Assembly (NCBI GenBank): GCA_021204565.1
Contig: JAJPZE010000116.1
Span: 10,881 to 20,345 of the forward strand
Source: Prevotella sp.
GTDB taxonomy: Bacteria; Bacteroidota; Bacteroidia; Bacteroidales; Bacteroidaceae
DNA: 9,465 bases
Direction of reading: 5' to 3'
The notes under the pieces were generated by a model. That model did no database searches. It was not told where the DNA came from and worked only from the letters and a program-made list of their open reading frames with translations. Below, one piece after another: positions 1-6,147 of this stretch. The stretch's first letter is position 1; every line of letters starts with the position of its first letter. Made by a program: the position numbers and the translations under genes.

Positions 1-106
1 CCCGCCCTGCGCTCCTTCCGCCCGCCCCCCCCCGCCCGTCGGTTACCACGCGGCGGGTGCCCGCCCGCGTGGGGGGGGTATAATTTCCTTCTCCAAAAGG
101 GTTCAG
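1..106. other. A-poor C/G-homopolymer leader with GC hairpin
   Basis: The first 44 bases contain no A and are dominated by C runs; a run of eight G lies at 71-78. Within it, 46-57 (CCACGCGGCGGG) pairs with 60-72 (CCCGCCCGCGTGG) apart from one bulged C, giving a very stable hairpin. A TATAAT hexamer follows at 79-84, but it is not a good match to the Bacteroidetes TAnnTTTG element. The reading frame of the acyltransferase stays open through the tract to the window edge, but there it would encode a proline/glycine/alanine-rich low-complexity peptide, so I treat it as non-coding. The composition is unlike the rest of the window and could be natural (terminator-like hairpin) or an assembly or contig-end artefact. 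Confidence 0.5.
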
Positions 107-550
107 ATGATGCCTTACTCTATGGTTCTTGCGCTTAATCACGGCAGAGTAGAGGTAGGTGAATATACAACTATCAGTATGTTTTCAAGGATAAGCTGTA
201 TGGGGCGTATTAGAATAGGGAATTATGTTGAGATGGGTCCGAACGTGTTTATCGGCGATCATAATCACGCATACGAAGACATTAGCAGACCGATAAAACT
301 GCAAGGAGTGAGCTGGCGTCCGACTGAGGACGGCAGCCCGAATATCGAGATAGGGGACGAAACGTGGATTGGCACGCACGTTGCGATTATCGGCAACGTA
401 AAGATCGGGCGCCATTGTGTAATAGGTGCGAATGCGGTGGTGAACAAGGATATTCCGGATTACAGCATCGCTGTCGGAGTGCCGGCAAGAATTGTCAAGC
501 GTTACGACACGGAGACGAAAAGGTGGATTGCCGTAAAACGACCGGATTAA
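107..550 (+). CDS. Hexapeptide-repeat (LbH) acyltransferase, possibly 5'-truncated
   Basis: A 147-residue protein of the left-handed parallel beta-helix acyltransferase family, which transfers acetyl or other acyl groups from CoA, usually to sugars of surface polysaccharide or LPS. Hexapeptide repeats are visible throughout (IRIGNYVEMGPNVFIG near 35-50; IEIGDETWIGTHVAIIGNVKIG near 80-101; VIGANAVVNKDIPDYS near 105-120). DHNH at 51-54 holds the likely catalytic histidine, and the end (AVGVPARIVKRY) is the classic family C-terminus. The start is uncertain. ATG occurs at 107 and 110 with AAAAGGG a few bases upstream, but the frame is open to the window edge, and the upstream residues ISFSKRVQ could belong to a longer N-terminal segment seen in many relatives. 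The first half looks more AT-rich than neighbouring genes, which would fit a gene from a variable polysaccharide locus. The acceptor cannot be deduced. Confidence 0.85.
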   Translation: MMPYSMVLALNHGRVEVGEYTTISMFSRISCMGRIRIGNYVEMGPNVFIGDHNHAYEDISRPIKLQGVSWRPTEDGSPNIEIGDETWIGTHVAIIGNVKIGRHCVIGANAVVNKDIPDYSIAVGVPARIVKRYDTETKRWIAVKRPD

Positions 551-564
551 GGGCGGAACCGTAA

Positions 565-594
565 TTTTATTAATCACTTGCGTGATTAATAAAA
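565..594. terminator. Perfect 13-bp palindrome between convergent genes
   Basis: TTTTATTAATCAC at 565-577 and GTGATTAATAAAA at 582-594 are exact reverse complements around a TTGC loop. It lies 14 nt after the acyltransferase stop and 40 nt after the cvfB stop, the expected place for a bidirectional terminator serving convergent genes. The stem is AT-rich and no long U-tract follows on either strand, so it is not a textbook intrinsic terminator. A protein-binding palindrome is the alternative. Confidence 0.55.
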
Positions 595-634
595 CACGAG
601 CAAACGTCCGGCATACACCCCGTATATTTAACGT

Positions 635-1492
635 TTACTGCGTTTTAACAGGCGCTTTGTTAAGGTATAGCCCGTCGGGACGGATGGTGACGACGTGCCG
701 TCGATAGAGGTTGCCGACAGCCTTCTTAAACACTTTCTTGCTCACCCCGAACTCGGCGTAAATCTCTCCCGCATCACTCTTGTCGCCATACGCGCAATAC
801 CCTCCGTGAAGGTCAAGATACGTCTCCAATACGTGCGCGAAGTCCTTTGTTTGCCGCCGCCCGCTCGGTTGGAGACTGACGTCAACCTTGCCGTCAGAGC
901 GTTTCTTTTGTATGTATCCTTTTAGCCTGTCGCCCGTACGGAGAGGGGAGAATATCCGGTTGTCGTAAATCAGACCGGCGTATTCGTTGTTGATAATCAC
1001 GTTAAAGCCGAGCTCCGTTTTATGCCAAACAAGCAAATCGACCTCCTCTCCTTCGGCGAGCGCGCCGGTGTCCTTGTTGATGTATTTATCCACTTTCGCC
1101 GAAGCCATTATGCGGTAACTGTCCTCGTCGATATGAACATGCACGATGTAGTTCTCCCCTTTAACCATTTTCTTTCGTTGCTCCCTGAACGGGCAGAACA
1201 GGTCTTTCATAAGCCCCCAGTCGAGGAATGCGCCGTATTCATTCACCCAATTGACCCTCAGAAACGCAAAATCGCCGGCTTTTGCCTTAGGCTCCTGTGT
1301 CGTGGCGATTATCCTTTCGTCTTGGTCGAGATAGATAAACACTCTGATCGTGTCGCCAACCGACGCTCCCTCCGGCACATAGCGGGCGGGCAGGAGTATC
1401 TCTCCCGCCTTGCCCCCGTCTAAGTATAAGCCGAAGTCAACACGTTTCGTAACGACGAGCGAACAATAATCCCCAAGCCGTATATCCGTCAT
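635..1492 (-). CDS. cvfB: CvfB-like S1-domain RNA-binding protein
   Basis: A 285-residue protein with the architecture of the CvfB/YitL family: three S1-type OB folds (about residues 5-64, 70-133 and 147-207) followed by a winged-helix domain (about 213-278, ending in RRHVVTIRPDGLYL). Family hallmarks include the opening LGDYCSLVVTKRVDFGLYLD, the second-domain stretch NEYGAFLDWGLMKDLFCPFREQ and the third-domain stretch NEYAGLIYDNRIF. Members are cytoplasmic RNA-binding proteins; in staphylococci CvfB affects virulence-gene expression, but the exact role in Bacteroidetes is not established. Its ATG overlaps the TGA of the upstream ABC ATPase gene in an ATGA arrangement, so translation is probably coupled, and it is the last gene of a three-gene minus-strand operon. 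Length is normal for the family and no defects are seen. Confidence 0.9.
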   Translation of the reverse strand: MTDIRLGDYCSLVVTKRVDFGLYLDGGKAGEILLPARYVPEGASVGDTIRVFIYLDQDERIIATTQEPKAKAGDFAFLRVNWVNEYGAFLDWGLMKDLFCPFREQRKKMVKGENYIVHVHIDEDSYRIMASAKVDKYINKDTGALAEGEEVDLLVWHKTELGFNVIINNEYAGLIYDNRIFSPLRTGDRLKGYIQKKRSDGKVDVSLQPSGRRQTKDFAHVLETYLDLHGGYCAYGDKSDAGEIYAEFGVSKKVFKKAVGNLYRRHVVTIRPDGLYLNKAPVKTQ

Positions 1493-2187
1493 TCCTTTGT
1501 CGTTTGATTAGCCGTTTCGCCGTCCGCCGTATGCTCTTCTTCGAGCCGTCCGTCGCGCATCTTTATCGTTCGGTCGGTCGTCGCGGCGAGCTCGGTGTCG
1601 TGTGTAACGATGACGAACGTCTGCCCGTAATGCTCGCGGAGACGGAAGAAGAGGCGGTGGAGCTCCGCCTTATTGACAGTGTCGAGACTGCCTGAGGGCT
1701 CGTCGGCGAGTACAACCTTGGGGTTGTTTATCAATGCACGCGCTACCGCCACACGTTGTTTCTCCCCGCCGGAAAGCTCGTTCGGCTTATGCTTCGCCCT
1801 ATCGCCAAGACCGAGAAAGTCGAGAAGCTCTGCGGCGCTTTTCCGGCTCGCCTTCTTTGTCTGCCCGGCAATGAGGGCGGGCAACATAATGTTCTCTATT
1901 GCCGTAAACTCGGGCAGGAGCTGATGAAACTGAAATACGAAGCCGATATTCCTGTTGCGGAAATCACTCTGACGTGTGCCGGAAAGCCGGCTGACATCCG
2001 TTCCGTCAATGATTACACTGCCGTTGTCCGCCTTGTCGAGCGTGCCCATAATTTGCAGGAGCGTAGTTTTGCCGGCGCCGCTGGGCCCCACAATGCTCAC
2101 CACTTCCCCCCTATCGATATGCAGGTCGATGCCTTTCAACACCTGTAACGTGCCGAAACTCTTTGTTATTCCCGATAAATCAATCAT
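1489..2187 (-). CDS. lolD: LolD-like ABC transporter ATP-binding protein
   Basis: A 232-residue ATPase with every ABC motif intact: Walker A GPSGAGKT (34-41), Q-loop Q86, signature LSGGEKQ (138-144), Walker B VVLADEP (158-164), D-loop SGSLD (165-169) and H-loop H196. The stretch FQFHQLLPEFTAIENIMLP (about 85-103) closely resembles LolD, which powers release of outer-membrane lipoproteins from the inner membrane through the LolC/E permeases. MacB-type ATPases of the same superfamily share most of these motifs, so the exact assignment is likely rather than certain. No permease gene is adjacent, so its partner must be encoded elsewhere. The C-terminal 17 residues are a polar, acidic/threonine-rich tail. 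It sits 46 nt downstream of the antiporter gene and overlaps cvfB by 4 nt, indicating co-transcription. Confidence 0.85.
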   Translation of the reverse strand: MIDLSGITKSFGTLQVLKGIDLHIDRGEVVSIVGPSGAGKTTLLQIMGTLDKADNGSVIIDGTDVSRLSGTRQSDFRNRNIGFVFQFHQLLPEFTAIENIMLPALIAGQTKKASRKSAAELLDFLGLGDRAKHKPNELSGGEKQRVAVARALINNPKVVLADEPSGSLDTVNKAELHRLFFRLREHYGQTFVIVTHDTELAATTDRTIKMRDGRLEEEHTADGETANQTTKE

Positions 2188-2233
2188 TCGCCGTGTGTAT
2201 AGTTAATATGCATGCCCCCAATGTATAAGAAGT

Positions 2234-4357
2234 TTATTTCTTATGCGGCAGACGCTTGGATATAAACTCCCGGAGCCACTCGTATGCGCTCTTGCTTTCT
2301 TTGTGCTGAGGTTGCGCGAATGTCATCTCGTCCGGCGCAGCGCCGTGTTGGTCGGGGAAGATAATCAGGAAGTTCTGTCCTGAAAACGATTTTGTCATCT
2401 CTTCCGGCAGCTTATCCTGTGCGTTCTTAAACGAAACGGTACCTTGCCGCGCGGCTACGACAACGAACAAGTCGTCGTAGCCTATTGTCGAGGCGAGCGC
2501 CGGAAAGGCACTCCAATGCTCCATCTCTATGTAATCAGGGCGCAGGAGAGCATGCCGATTGAGAATATACCCCCGTATGAGCTCCAACGTATCCTCGCGG
2601 GCGTGAAACGTCAGCCGGCATTCAATATTCTCCTTTAGGCGGCACAAGCGCTCTATCCATCTATAAAATCCGGGTTCAAACTGCGCGCGGGACGGCACGG
2701 CAACGATTATCCGTTGCAACATATTGAGGGGTTGAACGAGATTGGCGAGGATGATTTGATGGTTCAAACCGTTGAAGAGGCTCTGATGAAAATCGCCCCA
2801 GAACGAGCCGGAACGCTCCTTATGCATATGTGCGCCTATTATAATCTCCGAGGCGCGGAACTCACGGAAAGCGTGTTTTATGCCGTTGGCGATATTCTCC
2901 GCCACGCGAACTTGCGTCTCTATCGGCACGTCGGACGCCGCCGCATATTTGCTCACCTTGTCGAGGAGCTTCACTCCGCGCTCGTAATTTGCGGCAGTAT
3001 TCGTGTCGTCGTATACCAAATTGAGCGCCACGAGCGGACGGCGGAGCTTGGCGTTCCTCATCATTATCGCCAGAGAAACGAGGCGTGTAGCATACTCCGG
3101 GTACCTTACCGGGATGAGTATCTTCTCGTCTGCGGCGCTGCCGGGGTCGTCCTTAGGCAGCTCCTGCTCCTTTAACGTGATGTCTTCGGCCGCTCCCTGC
3201 GTAACCAAACCGGAGATGACGCACGTTACGAGAATCATTATAACCACTCCGTTGAGCATATCGTCGCCGATATAAGGCACGCCGCCGGCGTCCGTCAACC
3301 GCATTCCAACCATCACTATCGCTATCGCGCCGGCGGCGTGAGCCGAGGTCAAGCCGAACATCATATGCCCCGCCAAGCGCGACAAACGGAACAGCCGGGC
3401 GGACAAATATGCCGCCAACGCCTTGCCTAACGTGCCGAACAAGACAATCAAAAATACCGTCCAGAGGATGTCGCCCCCCGCAAAGAGCAAACGAATGTTT
3501 ATCAGCATCCCCACGCCGATTAAGAAATAAGGGATGAAGATTGCATTTCCCGTAAACTCCAAACGGTTCATTAGCGGCGACACACGCGGGATGTAACGGT
3601 TTAAGACCAAACCCGCAAGGAATGCCCCGCTTATTCCCTCCAAACCGATTTCTTCGGAGAAATAAGCGCTGAGAAAGAGTATTGCGAGCATAAAGATGAA
3701 CTGCATCACCGCGTCGGAGTAGTTGCGGATAAACCGGCGCGTAATTCGAGGCACGATAAATATCAGTGCGGCGCAGAAAAGAACGAACTTCCCGGCGAAC
3801 ACGAGCCAGAAGCTGGCGCCGCCACCGCCCGCGTATGAGTTGGTTACAGCCGCCATCGTAACCAACGCGAGCAACAGGGAAAGCATCGACGAACCGACCG
3901 AAAGCACCACGCTTGTCTTGCGTTGCAGACCGAAGCGGGTAACTATCGGATACGATATCAACGTGTTTGCCGACATTATACAACACAAGAAGAGCGAAGC
4001 CACAGGCGTATAATGCAACATGTTCATACCCATAAACAACGTCAGCACGAACGGGATTGTGAACGTCAGCAACCCGAATATCGTCATCCGCCGCCACGAA
4101 GAACGCATGCCCTCGGTATCCATCTCCAACGCCGCAAGGAACATGATGTAATACAGCCCGACCCGACCGAACATCTCAAACGAAGCGTCTCTGTCCAACA
4201 GCCCGACACCCGACGGACCAATCAACACCCCGAACAATACCAACCCTATGATATGGGGGATACGCAACTTACCCATGATGACGGGCGAGAGCAGAATTAC
4301 TAAAAGGACGACAAAAAAGATAAGCGTCGGATTGGTGATCGGCAGGTTGGACAGCAT
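2234..4357 (-). CDS. CPA2-type cation:proton antiporter with USP-like C-terminal region
   Basis: A 707-residue inner-membrane protein. Residues about 10-390 form roughly a dozen hydrophobic segments with monovalent cation:proton antiporter-2 features: RIPHIIGLVLFGVLIGPSGV (32-51), FLAALEMD (73-80), GISGAFLAGLVLNRYIP (241-257), a TM segment with K312, and TSAHAAGAIAIVMVG (337-351). After a charged linker (about 392-410) come two cytoplasmic alpha/beta segments, about 411-545 and 547-670, resembling tandem universal-stress-protein folds. The glycine motif after IIIG at 505-508 is degenerate, so ATP binding is doubtful. The family exchanges Na+ or K+ for H+ in pH and ion homeostasis. The residue aligned with the usual TM5 aspartate appears to be L161 (region SVGSSMLSLLLA, 153-164), which is unusual. 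The gene heads a minus-strand operon with lolD and cvfB and has a good Bacteroidetes promoter about 65-95 nt upstream. I infer cation/proton exchange; the transported ion is unknown. Confidence 0.88.
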   Translation of the reverse strand: MLSNLPITNPTLIFFVVLLVILLSPVIMGKLRIPHIIGLVLFGVLIGPSGVGLLDRDASFEMFGRVGLYYIMFLAALEMDTEGMRSSWRRMTIFGLLTFTIPFVLTLFMGMNMLHYTPVASLFLCCIMSANTLISYPIVTRFGLQRKTSVVLSVGSSMLSLLLALVTMAAVTNSYAGGGGASFWLVFAGKFVLFCAALIFIVPRITRRFIRNYSDAVMQFIFMLAILFLSAYFSEEIGLEGISGAFLAGLVLNRYIPRVSPLMNRLEFTGNAIFIPYFLIGVGMLINIRLLFAGGDILWTVFLIVLFGTLGKALAAYLSARLFRLSRLAGHMMFGLTSAHAAGAIAIVMVGMRLTDAGGVPYIGDDMLNGVVIMILVTCVISGLVTQGAAEDITLKEQELPKDDPGSAADEKILIPVRYPEYATRLVSLAIMMRNAKLRRPLVALNLVYDDTNTAANYERGVKLLDKVSKYAAASDVPIETQVRVAENIANGIKHAFREFRASEIIIGAHMHKERSGSFWGDFHQSLFNGLNHQIILANLVQPLNMLQRIIVAVPSRAQFEPGFYRWIERLCRLKENIECRLTFHAREDTLELIRGYILNRHALLRPDYIEMEHWSAFPALASTIGYDDLFVVVAARQGTVSFKNAQDKLPEEMTKSFSGQNFLIIFPDQHGAAPDEMTFAQPQHKESKSAYEWLREFISKRLPHKK

Positions 4358-4422
4358 AACGTAAGCTACGGTTTGAACAAAAGAGATATAAACATGGAGC
4401 CCGGACTTTACATCGCGTCTGC

Positions 4423-4456
4423 AAAGGTAGCGAAAAGGGCGACAAGAGCAAACAAA
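4423..4456 (-). promoter_or_regulatory. Bacteroidetes-type promoter of the antiporter-lolD-cvfB operon
   Basis: On the minus strand TACCTTTG (4430-4423) is an exact match to the -7 consensus TAnnTTTG. TTTG elements lie 18 nt (4452-4449) and 22 nt (4456-4453) upstream, bracketing the usual 19-21 spacing. Transcription would start near 4416, leaving a leader of roughly 60 nt before the antiporter ATG. Confidence 0.7.
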
Positions 4457-4603
4457 AGCCGCTTTTCCTTCGCGTTATCCAATCTCCGGCGGAGCGTTGC
4501 AGACAGGTGTTGTAAACCTTAATTTACTTGATAAAAAGCATTAAAACGTCTTTTATTAAAAGAAAATACATTGTTTGAAACGGCGCCGAAAATGCGAAAC
4601 ATC

Positions 4604-4611
4604 TATCTTTG
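4604..4611 (+). promoter_or_regulatory. Candidate -7 element for manC
   Basis: TATCTTTG matches TAnnTTTG exactly and lies about 70 nt before the manC ATG. The nearest upstream TTTG (4574-4577) is 26 nt away, longer than the usual 19-21, so the -33 element is weak or absent. Confidence 0.45.
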
Positions 4612-4682
4612 TTATGCGTTTTTAGCGCGATACTTTACTCTCCGCGCGTCAGACGCTATCACATAAATCGAAAGAGGAGATT

Positions 4683-5747
4683 ATGACAAACGTAAACAAT
4701 CACTTGGTTCTTATGGCGGGCGGAGTAGGGAGCCGGTTCTGGCCGATGAGTACTCCGGAGTTCCCCAAACAATTTGTTGACGTGCTCGGAACGGGCAAGA
4801 GCCTGCTCCAACTCACATACGACCGCTTCGCCGGGGTGGTGCCGGCGGAGAACGTTTGGGTGCTTACCAATAAGGATTATGCCGGGTTAGTCGCCTCGCA
4901 ATTGCCCGATATCCCCGCCGGTCATATATTGCTCGAACCGTGCCGGCGCAATACCGCGCCCTGCATTGCATACGTGGCGTGGCACATAAAAAAGATAAAT
5001 CCTAACGCGGGGATTGTCATCACCCCGGCGGACGCGATAGTTACCGACGTGGATGAATTTCGCCGGGTCGTCGGCTCCTCGCTCGCCTTTGCGGCAGAGA
5101 GCGACGCCATAATCACGCTCGGCATGCGCCCTACCCGTCCGGAGACCGGATACGGGTACATACAGGCTGATTTGACGGCTCCGTCGGTGCGCAACAAGGA
5201 GATTTTCCGGGTTGATTCCTTTCACGAGAAGCCCGATTTACAACTTGCAAAGGAGTACGTAGAGCAGAAAGAATACTTTTGGAACGCAGGTATCTTCATC
5301 TGGAACGTATCCACAATTGTCAACGCTTTTCGCGTTTACCAACCCGTCATTTCCCGTATATTCGAGGATCTGTTGCCCTATTACGGCACGCCGGATGAGC
5401 AAAGGCTAATCGACGAACGGTATGGCGACTGCGAAAACATATCCATTGACTACGCCATAATGGAGAAGGCGGACGAGATTTTCGTCTTTCCCGCAAGCTT
5501 CGGATGGAGCGACTTGGGGATGTGGAGCTCGCTTCTTGAACAGATGCCGCACGACGCGACGGGCAACGCGCTGATAGGGAACAACATAAAGACTTACGAC
5601 TGCTCGGGGTGCGTCATCCACACTACTGAGGAGAAGAAAGTGGTGGTGCAGGGGCTCGACGGGTACATCGTGGCGGAGAAAGACGGCACGTTACTCGTTT
5701 GCAAACTCTCTGAGGAGCAACGCATAAAACAATTCGCCGCCGAATAA
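4683..5747 (+). CDS. manC: Mannose-1-phosphate guanylyltransferase
   Basis: A 354-residue sugar-nucleotide pyrophosphorylase that would make GDP-mannose from GTP and mannose-1-phosphate in the cytoplasm, feeding GDP-fucose and mannose-containing glycans. The N-terminus has the nucleotidyltransferase signature GGVGSRFWPMSTPEFPKQF (13-31). It is followed by EPCRRNTAPC (85-94), TPAD (114-117), ETGYGYI (154-160), FHEKP (180-184), WNAGIFIW (200-207), DYAIMEK (256-262) and GWSDLGMW (274-281). It is the short form: there is no C-terminal phosphomannose isomerase cupin domain. The usual PSDH after the central strand reads PADA here; the metal-binding aspartate is kept. A strong GAGGAG ribosome-binding site at 4674-4679, only 3 nt before the ATG, supports this start and stands out because Bacteroidetes genes often lack one. 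The gene appears monocistronic, with a strong hairpin after the stop. Confidence 0.93.
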   Translation: MTNVNNHLVLMAGGVGSRFWPMSTPEFPKQFVDVLGTGKSLLQLTYDRFAGVVPAENVWVLTNKDYAGLVASQLPDIPAGHILLEPCRRNTAPCIAYVAWHIKKINPNAGIVITPADAIVTDVDEFRRVVGSSLAFAAESDAIITLGMRPTRPETGYGYIQADLTAPSVRNKEIFRVDSFHEKPDLQLAKEYVEQKEYFWNAGIFIWNVSTIVNAFRVYQPVISRIFEDLLPYYGTPDEQRLIDERYGDCENISIDYAIMEKADEIFVFPASFGWSDLGMWSSLLEQMPHDATGNALIGNNIKTYDCSGCVIHTTEEKKVVVQGLDGYIVAEKDGTLLVCKLSEEQRIKQFAAE

Positions 5748-5770
5748 AAACAATACTCTATACGCATAAA

Positions 5771-5820
5771 ACGTCAAACGCGCCGGGACGGGAAATATCC
5801 GTTCGCGGCGCGTTTGACGT
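5771..5820 (+). terminator. Strong hairpin downstream of manC
   Basis: ACGTCAAACGCGCCG (5771-5785) and CGGCGCGTTTGACGT (5806-5820) form a perfect 15-bp stem. The loop can extend the stem further (5786-5791 with 5799-5804, one G-U pair, one bulged G). It begins 23 nt after the manC stop. The downstream side (AAATAACTTTACTT) has only a broken T-tract on the plus strand; the minus strand shows TTTT after the stem. Confidence 0.7.
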
Positions 5821-5947
5821 AAATAACTTTACTTGGCGACACGCCGTTCAAAGACAAGCGCATTTGTCATATGTTATAATAGTGCAAGCCGGGTTATGCG
5901 TAACTTATTGATAATCAACGCGGAGCATGAGCTTAGGTTTTGCGGGG

Positions 5948-6006
5948 CATGATATGGGGTTATGGGTACCCTTAATATGGGGTTAAGGGTACCCATGATA
6001 TGGGGT
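5948..6006. repeat. 23-bp tandem repeat with GGGTACCC cores and 14-bp inverted repeat
   Basis: ATATGGGG recurs at 5952, 5975 and 5998, an exact 23-bp period giving two full units and a partial third. Each full unit has the form ATATGGGGTTA[T/A]GGGTACCC plus three bases. CATGATATGGGGT is repeated exactly at 5948-5960 and 5994-6006. Superimposed on this, ATGGGTACCCTTAA (5962-5975) and TTAAGGGTACCCAT (5983-5996) are perfect reverse complements around a TATGGGG loop. The structure is thus both direct and inverted, as in dyad-symmetric binding arrays or dispersed intergenic repeats. It lies upstream of the frr promoter, so it is probably not in the frr mRNA. Function unknown. Confidence 0.85.
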
Positions 6007-6008
6007 CA

Positions 6009-6073
6009 CGCCCGGTCTGGAGCTAAGAGAATAAAAGCGCCCGCGGCACATCAGGCAAAGGGCGGACCGGGCG
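6009..6073. repeat. GC-rich inverted repeat with 43-nt loop
   Basis: CGCCCGGTCTG (6009-6019) pairs with CGGACCGGGCG (6063-6073) through 11 positions with one T/G wobble. It begins 3 nt after the tandem repeat ends and finishes 17 nt before the frr -33 region. AAAACCTTGCTTTTTA follows, so it could terminate read-through towards frr, or it may be part of the same repeat element. Confidence 0.55.
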
Positions 6074-6089
6074 AAAACCTTGCTTTTTA

Positions 6090-6121
6090 CTTGCTTGTTC
6101 CTGCCCTACACATTACCTTTG
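6090..6121 (+). promoter_or_regulatory. Bacteroidetes-type promoter of frr-rsgA-mnmA
   Basis: TACCTTTG at 6114-6121 matches TAnnTTTG exactly, with CTTG (6090-6093) 20 nt upstream as a near-consensus -33 element. Transcription would begin about 20 nt before the frr ATG. This decides the frr start at 6148 and excludes the longer frame. Confidence 0.75.
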
Positions 6122-6147
6122 CACTTATAACAATCCTTTTCAAAACT

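Larger units (their letters stand above)
4358..4682. other. Divergent intergenic region, antiporter operon / manC
   Basis: This 325-bp gene-free stretch separates two divergently transcribed genes and contains promoters for both directions. Its middle (about 4505-4580) is AT-rich and carries two small palindromes: GTAAA/TTTAC at 4512-4527, and CTTTTA-T-TAAAAG at 4550-4562. Either could be an operator, but I cannot link them to a regulator. No convincing ORF, tRNA or known riboswitch is seen. Confidence 0.6.
5748..6147. other. Palindrome-dense intergenic region between manC and frr
   Basis: A 400-bp gene-free stretch holding, in order: the manC hairpin (5771-5820); small hairpins GGCG/CGCC (5835-5845), GACAA/TTGTC (5853-5868) and GTTA/TAAC (5893-5904); palindrome TTGATAATCAA (5908-5918); a 23-bp tandem repeat with a 14-bp inverted repeat (5948-6006); a long-loop GC inverted repeat (6009-6073); and the frr promoter (6090-6121). 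An ATG-initiated frame from 5962 runs into frr, but it starts inside the repeat and would add 62 residues absent from ribosome recycling factors, so it is not coding. No tRNA-like or recognisable riboswitch structure is seen. Confidence 0.6.

Noticed and set aside
185..577. Antisense open frame across the acyltransferase gene
   Set aside because: No motifs are seen, it lies opposite a convincing beta-helix protein, and its start falls in the terminator palindrome.
3153..4097. 314-codon minus-strand open frame inside the antiporter gene
   Set aside because: It overlaps a clearly recognisable membrane protein in another frame. Its product is arginine-rich with no membrane segments or known motifs, a typical shadow of biased codon use.
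5864..5880. Sigma70-like TTGTCA and TATAAT hexamers upstream of the repeat region
   Set aside because: They are only 5 nt apart instead of about 17, and the organism appears to use the Bacteroidetes promoter consensus.
5820..5960. Possible tRNA or small RNA gene downstream of manC
   Set aside because: No cloverleaf or T-loop motif could be traced, and no consensus promoter and terminator frame a transcript.
5952..6005. Possible G-quadruplex or CRISPR-like array in the GGGG-containing repeat
   Set aside because: The G-tracts are separated by CCC-containing spacers that favour duplex hairpins. There are only two full units, with no unique spacers.
5962..6147. In-frame N-terminal extension of frr starting at ATG 5962
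   Set aside because: It would begin inside the 23-bp repeat and cross the consensus promoter. It would also give a 248-residue RRF, when the family has about 185.
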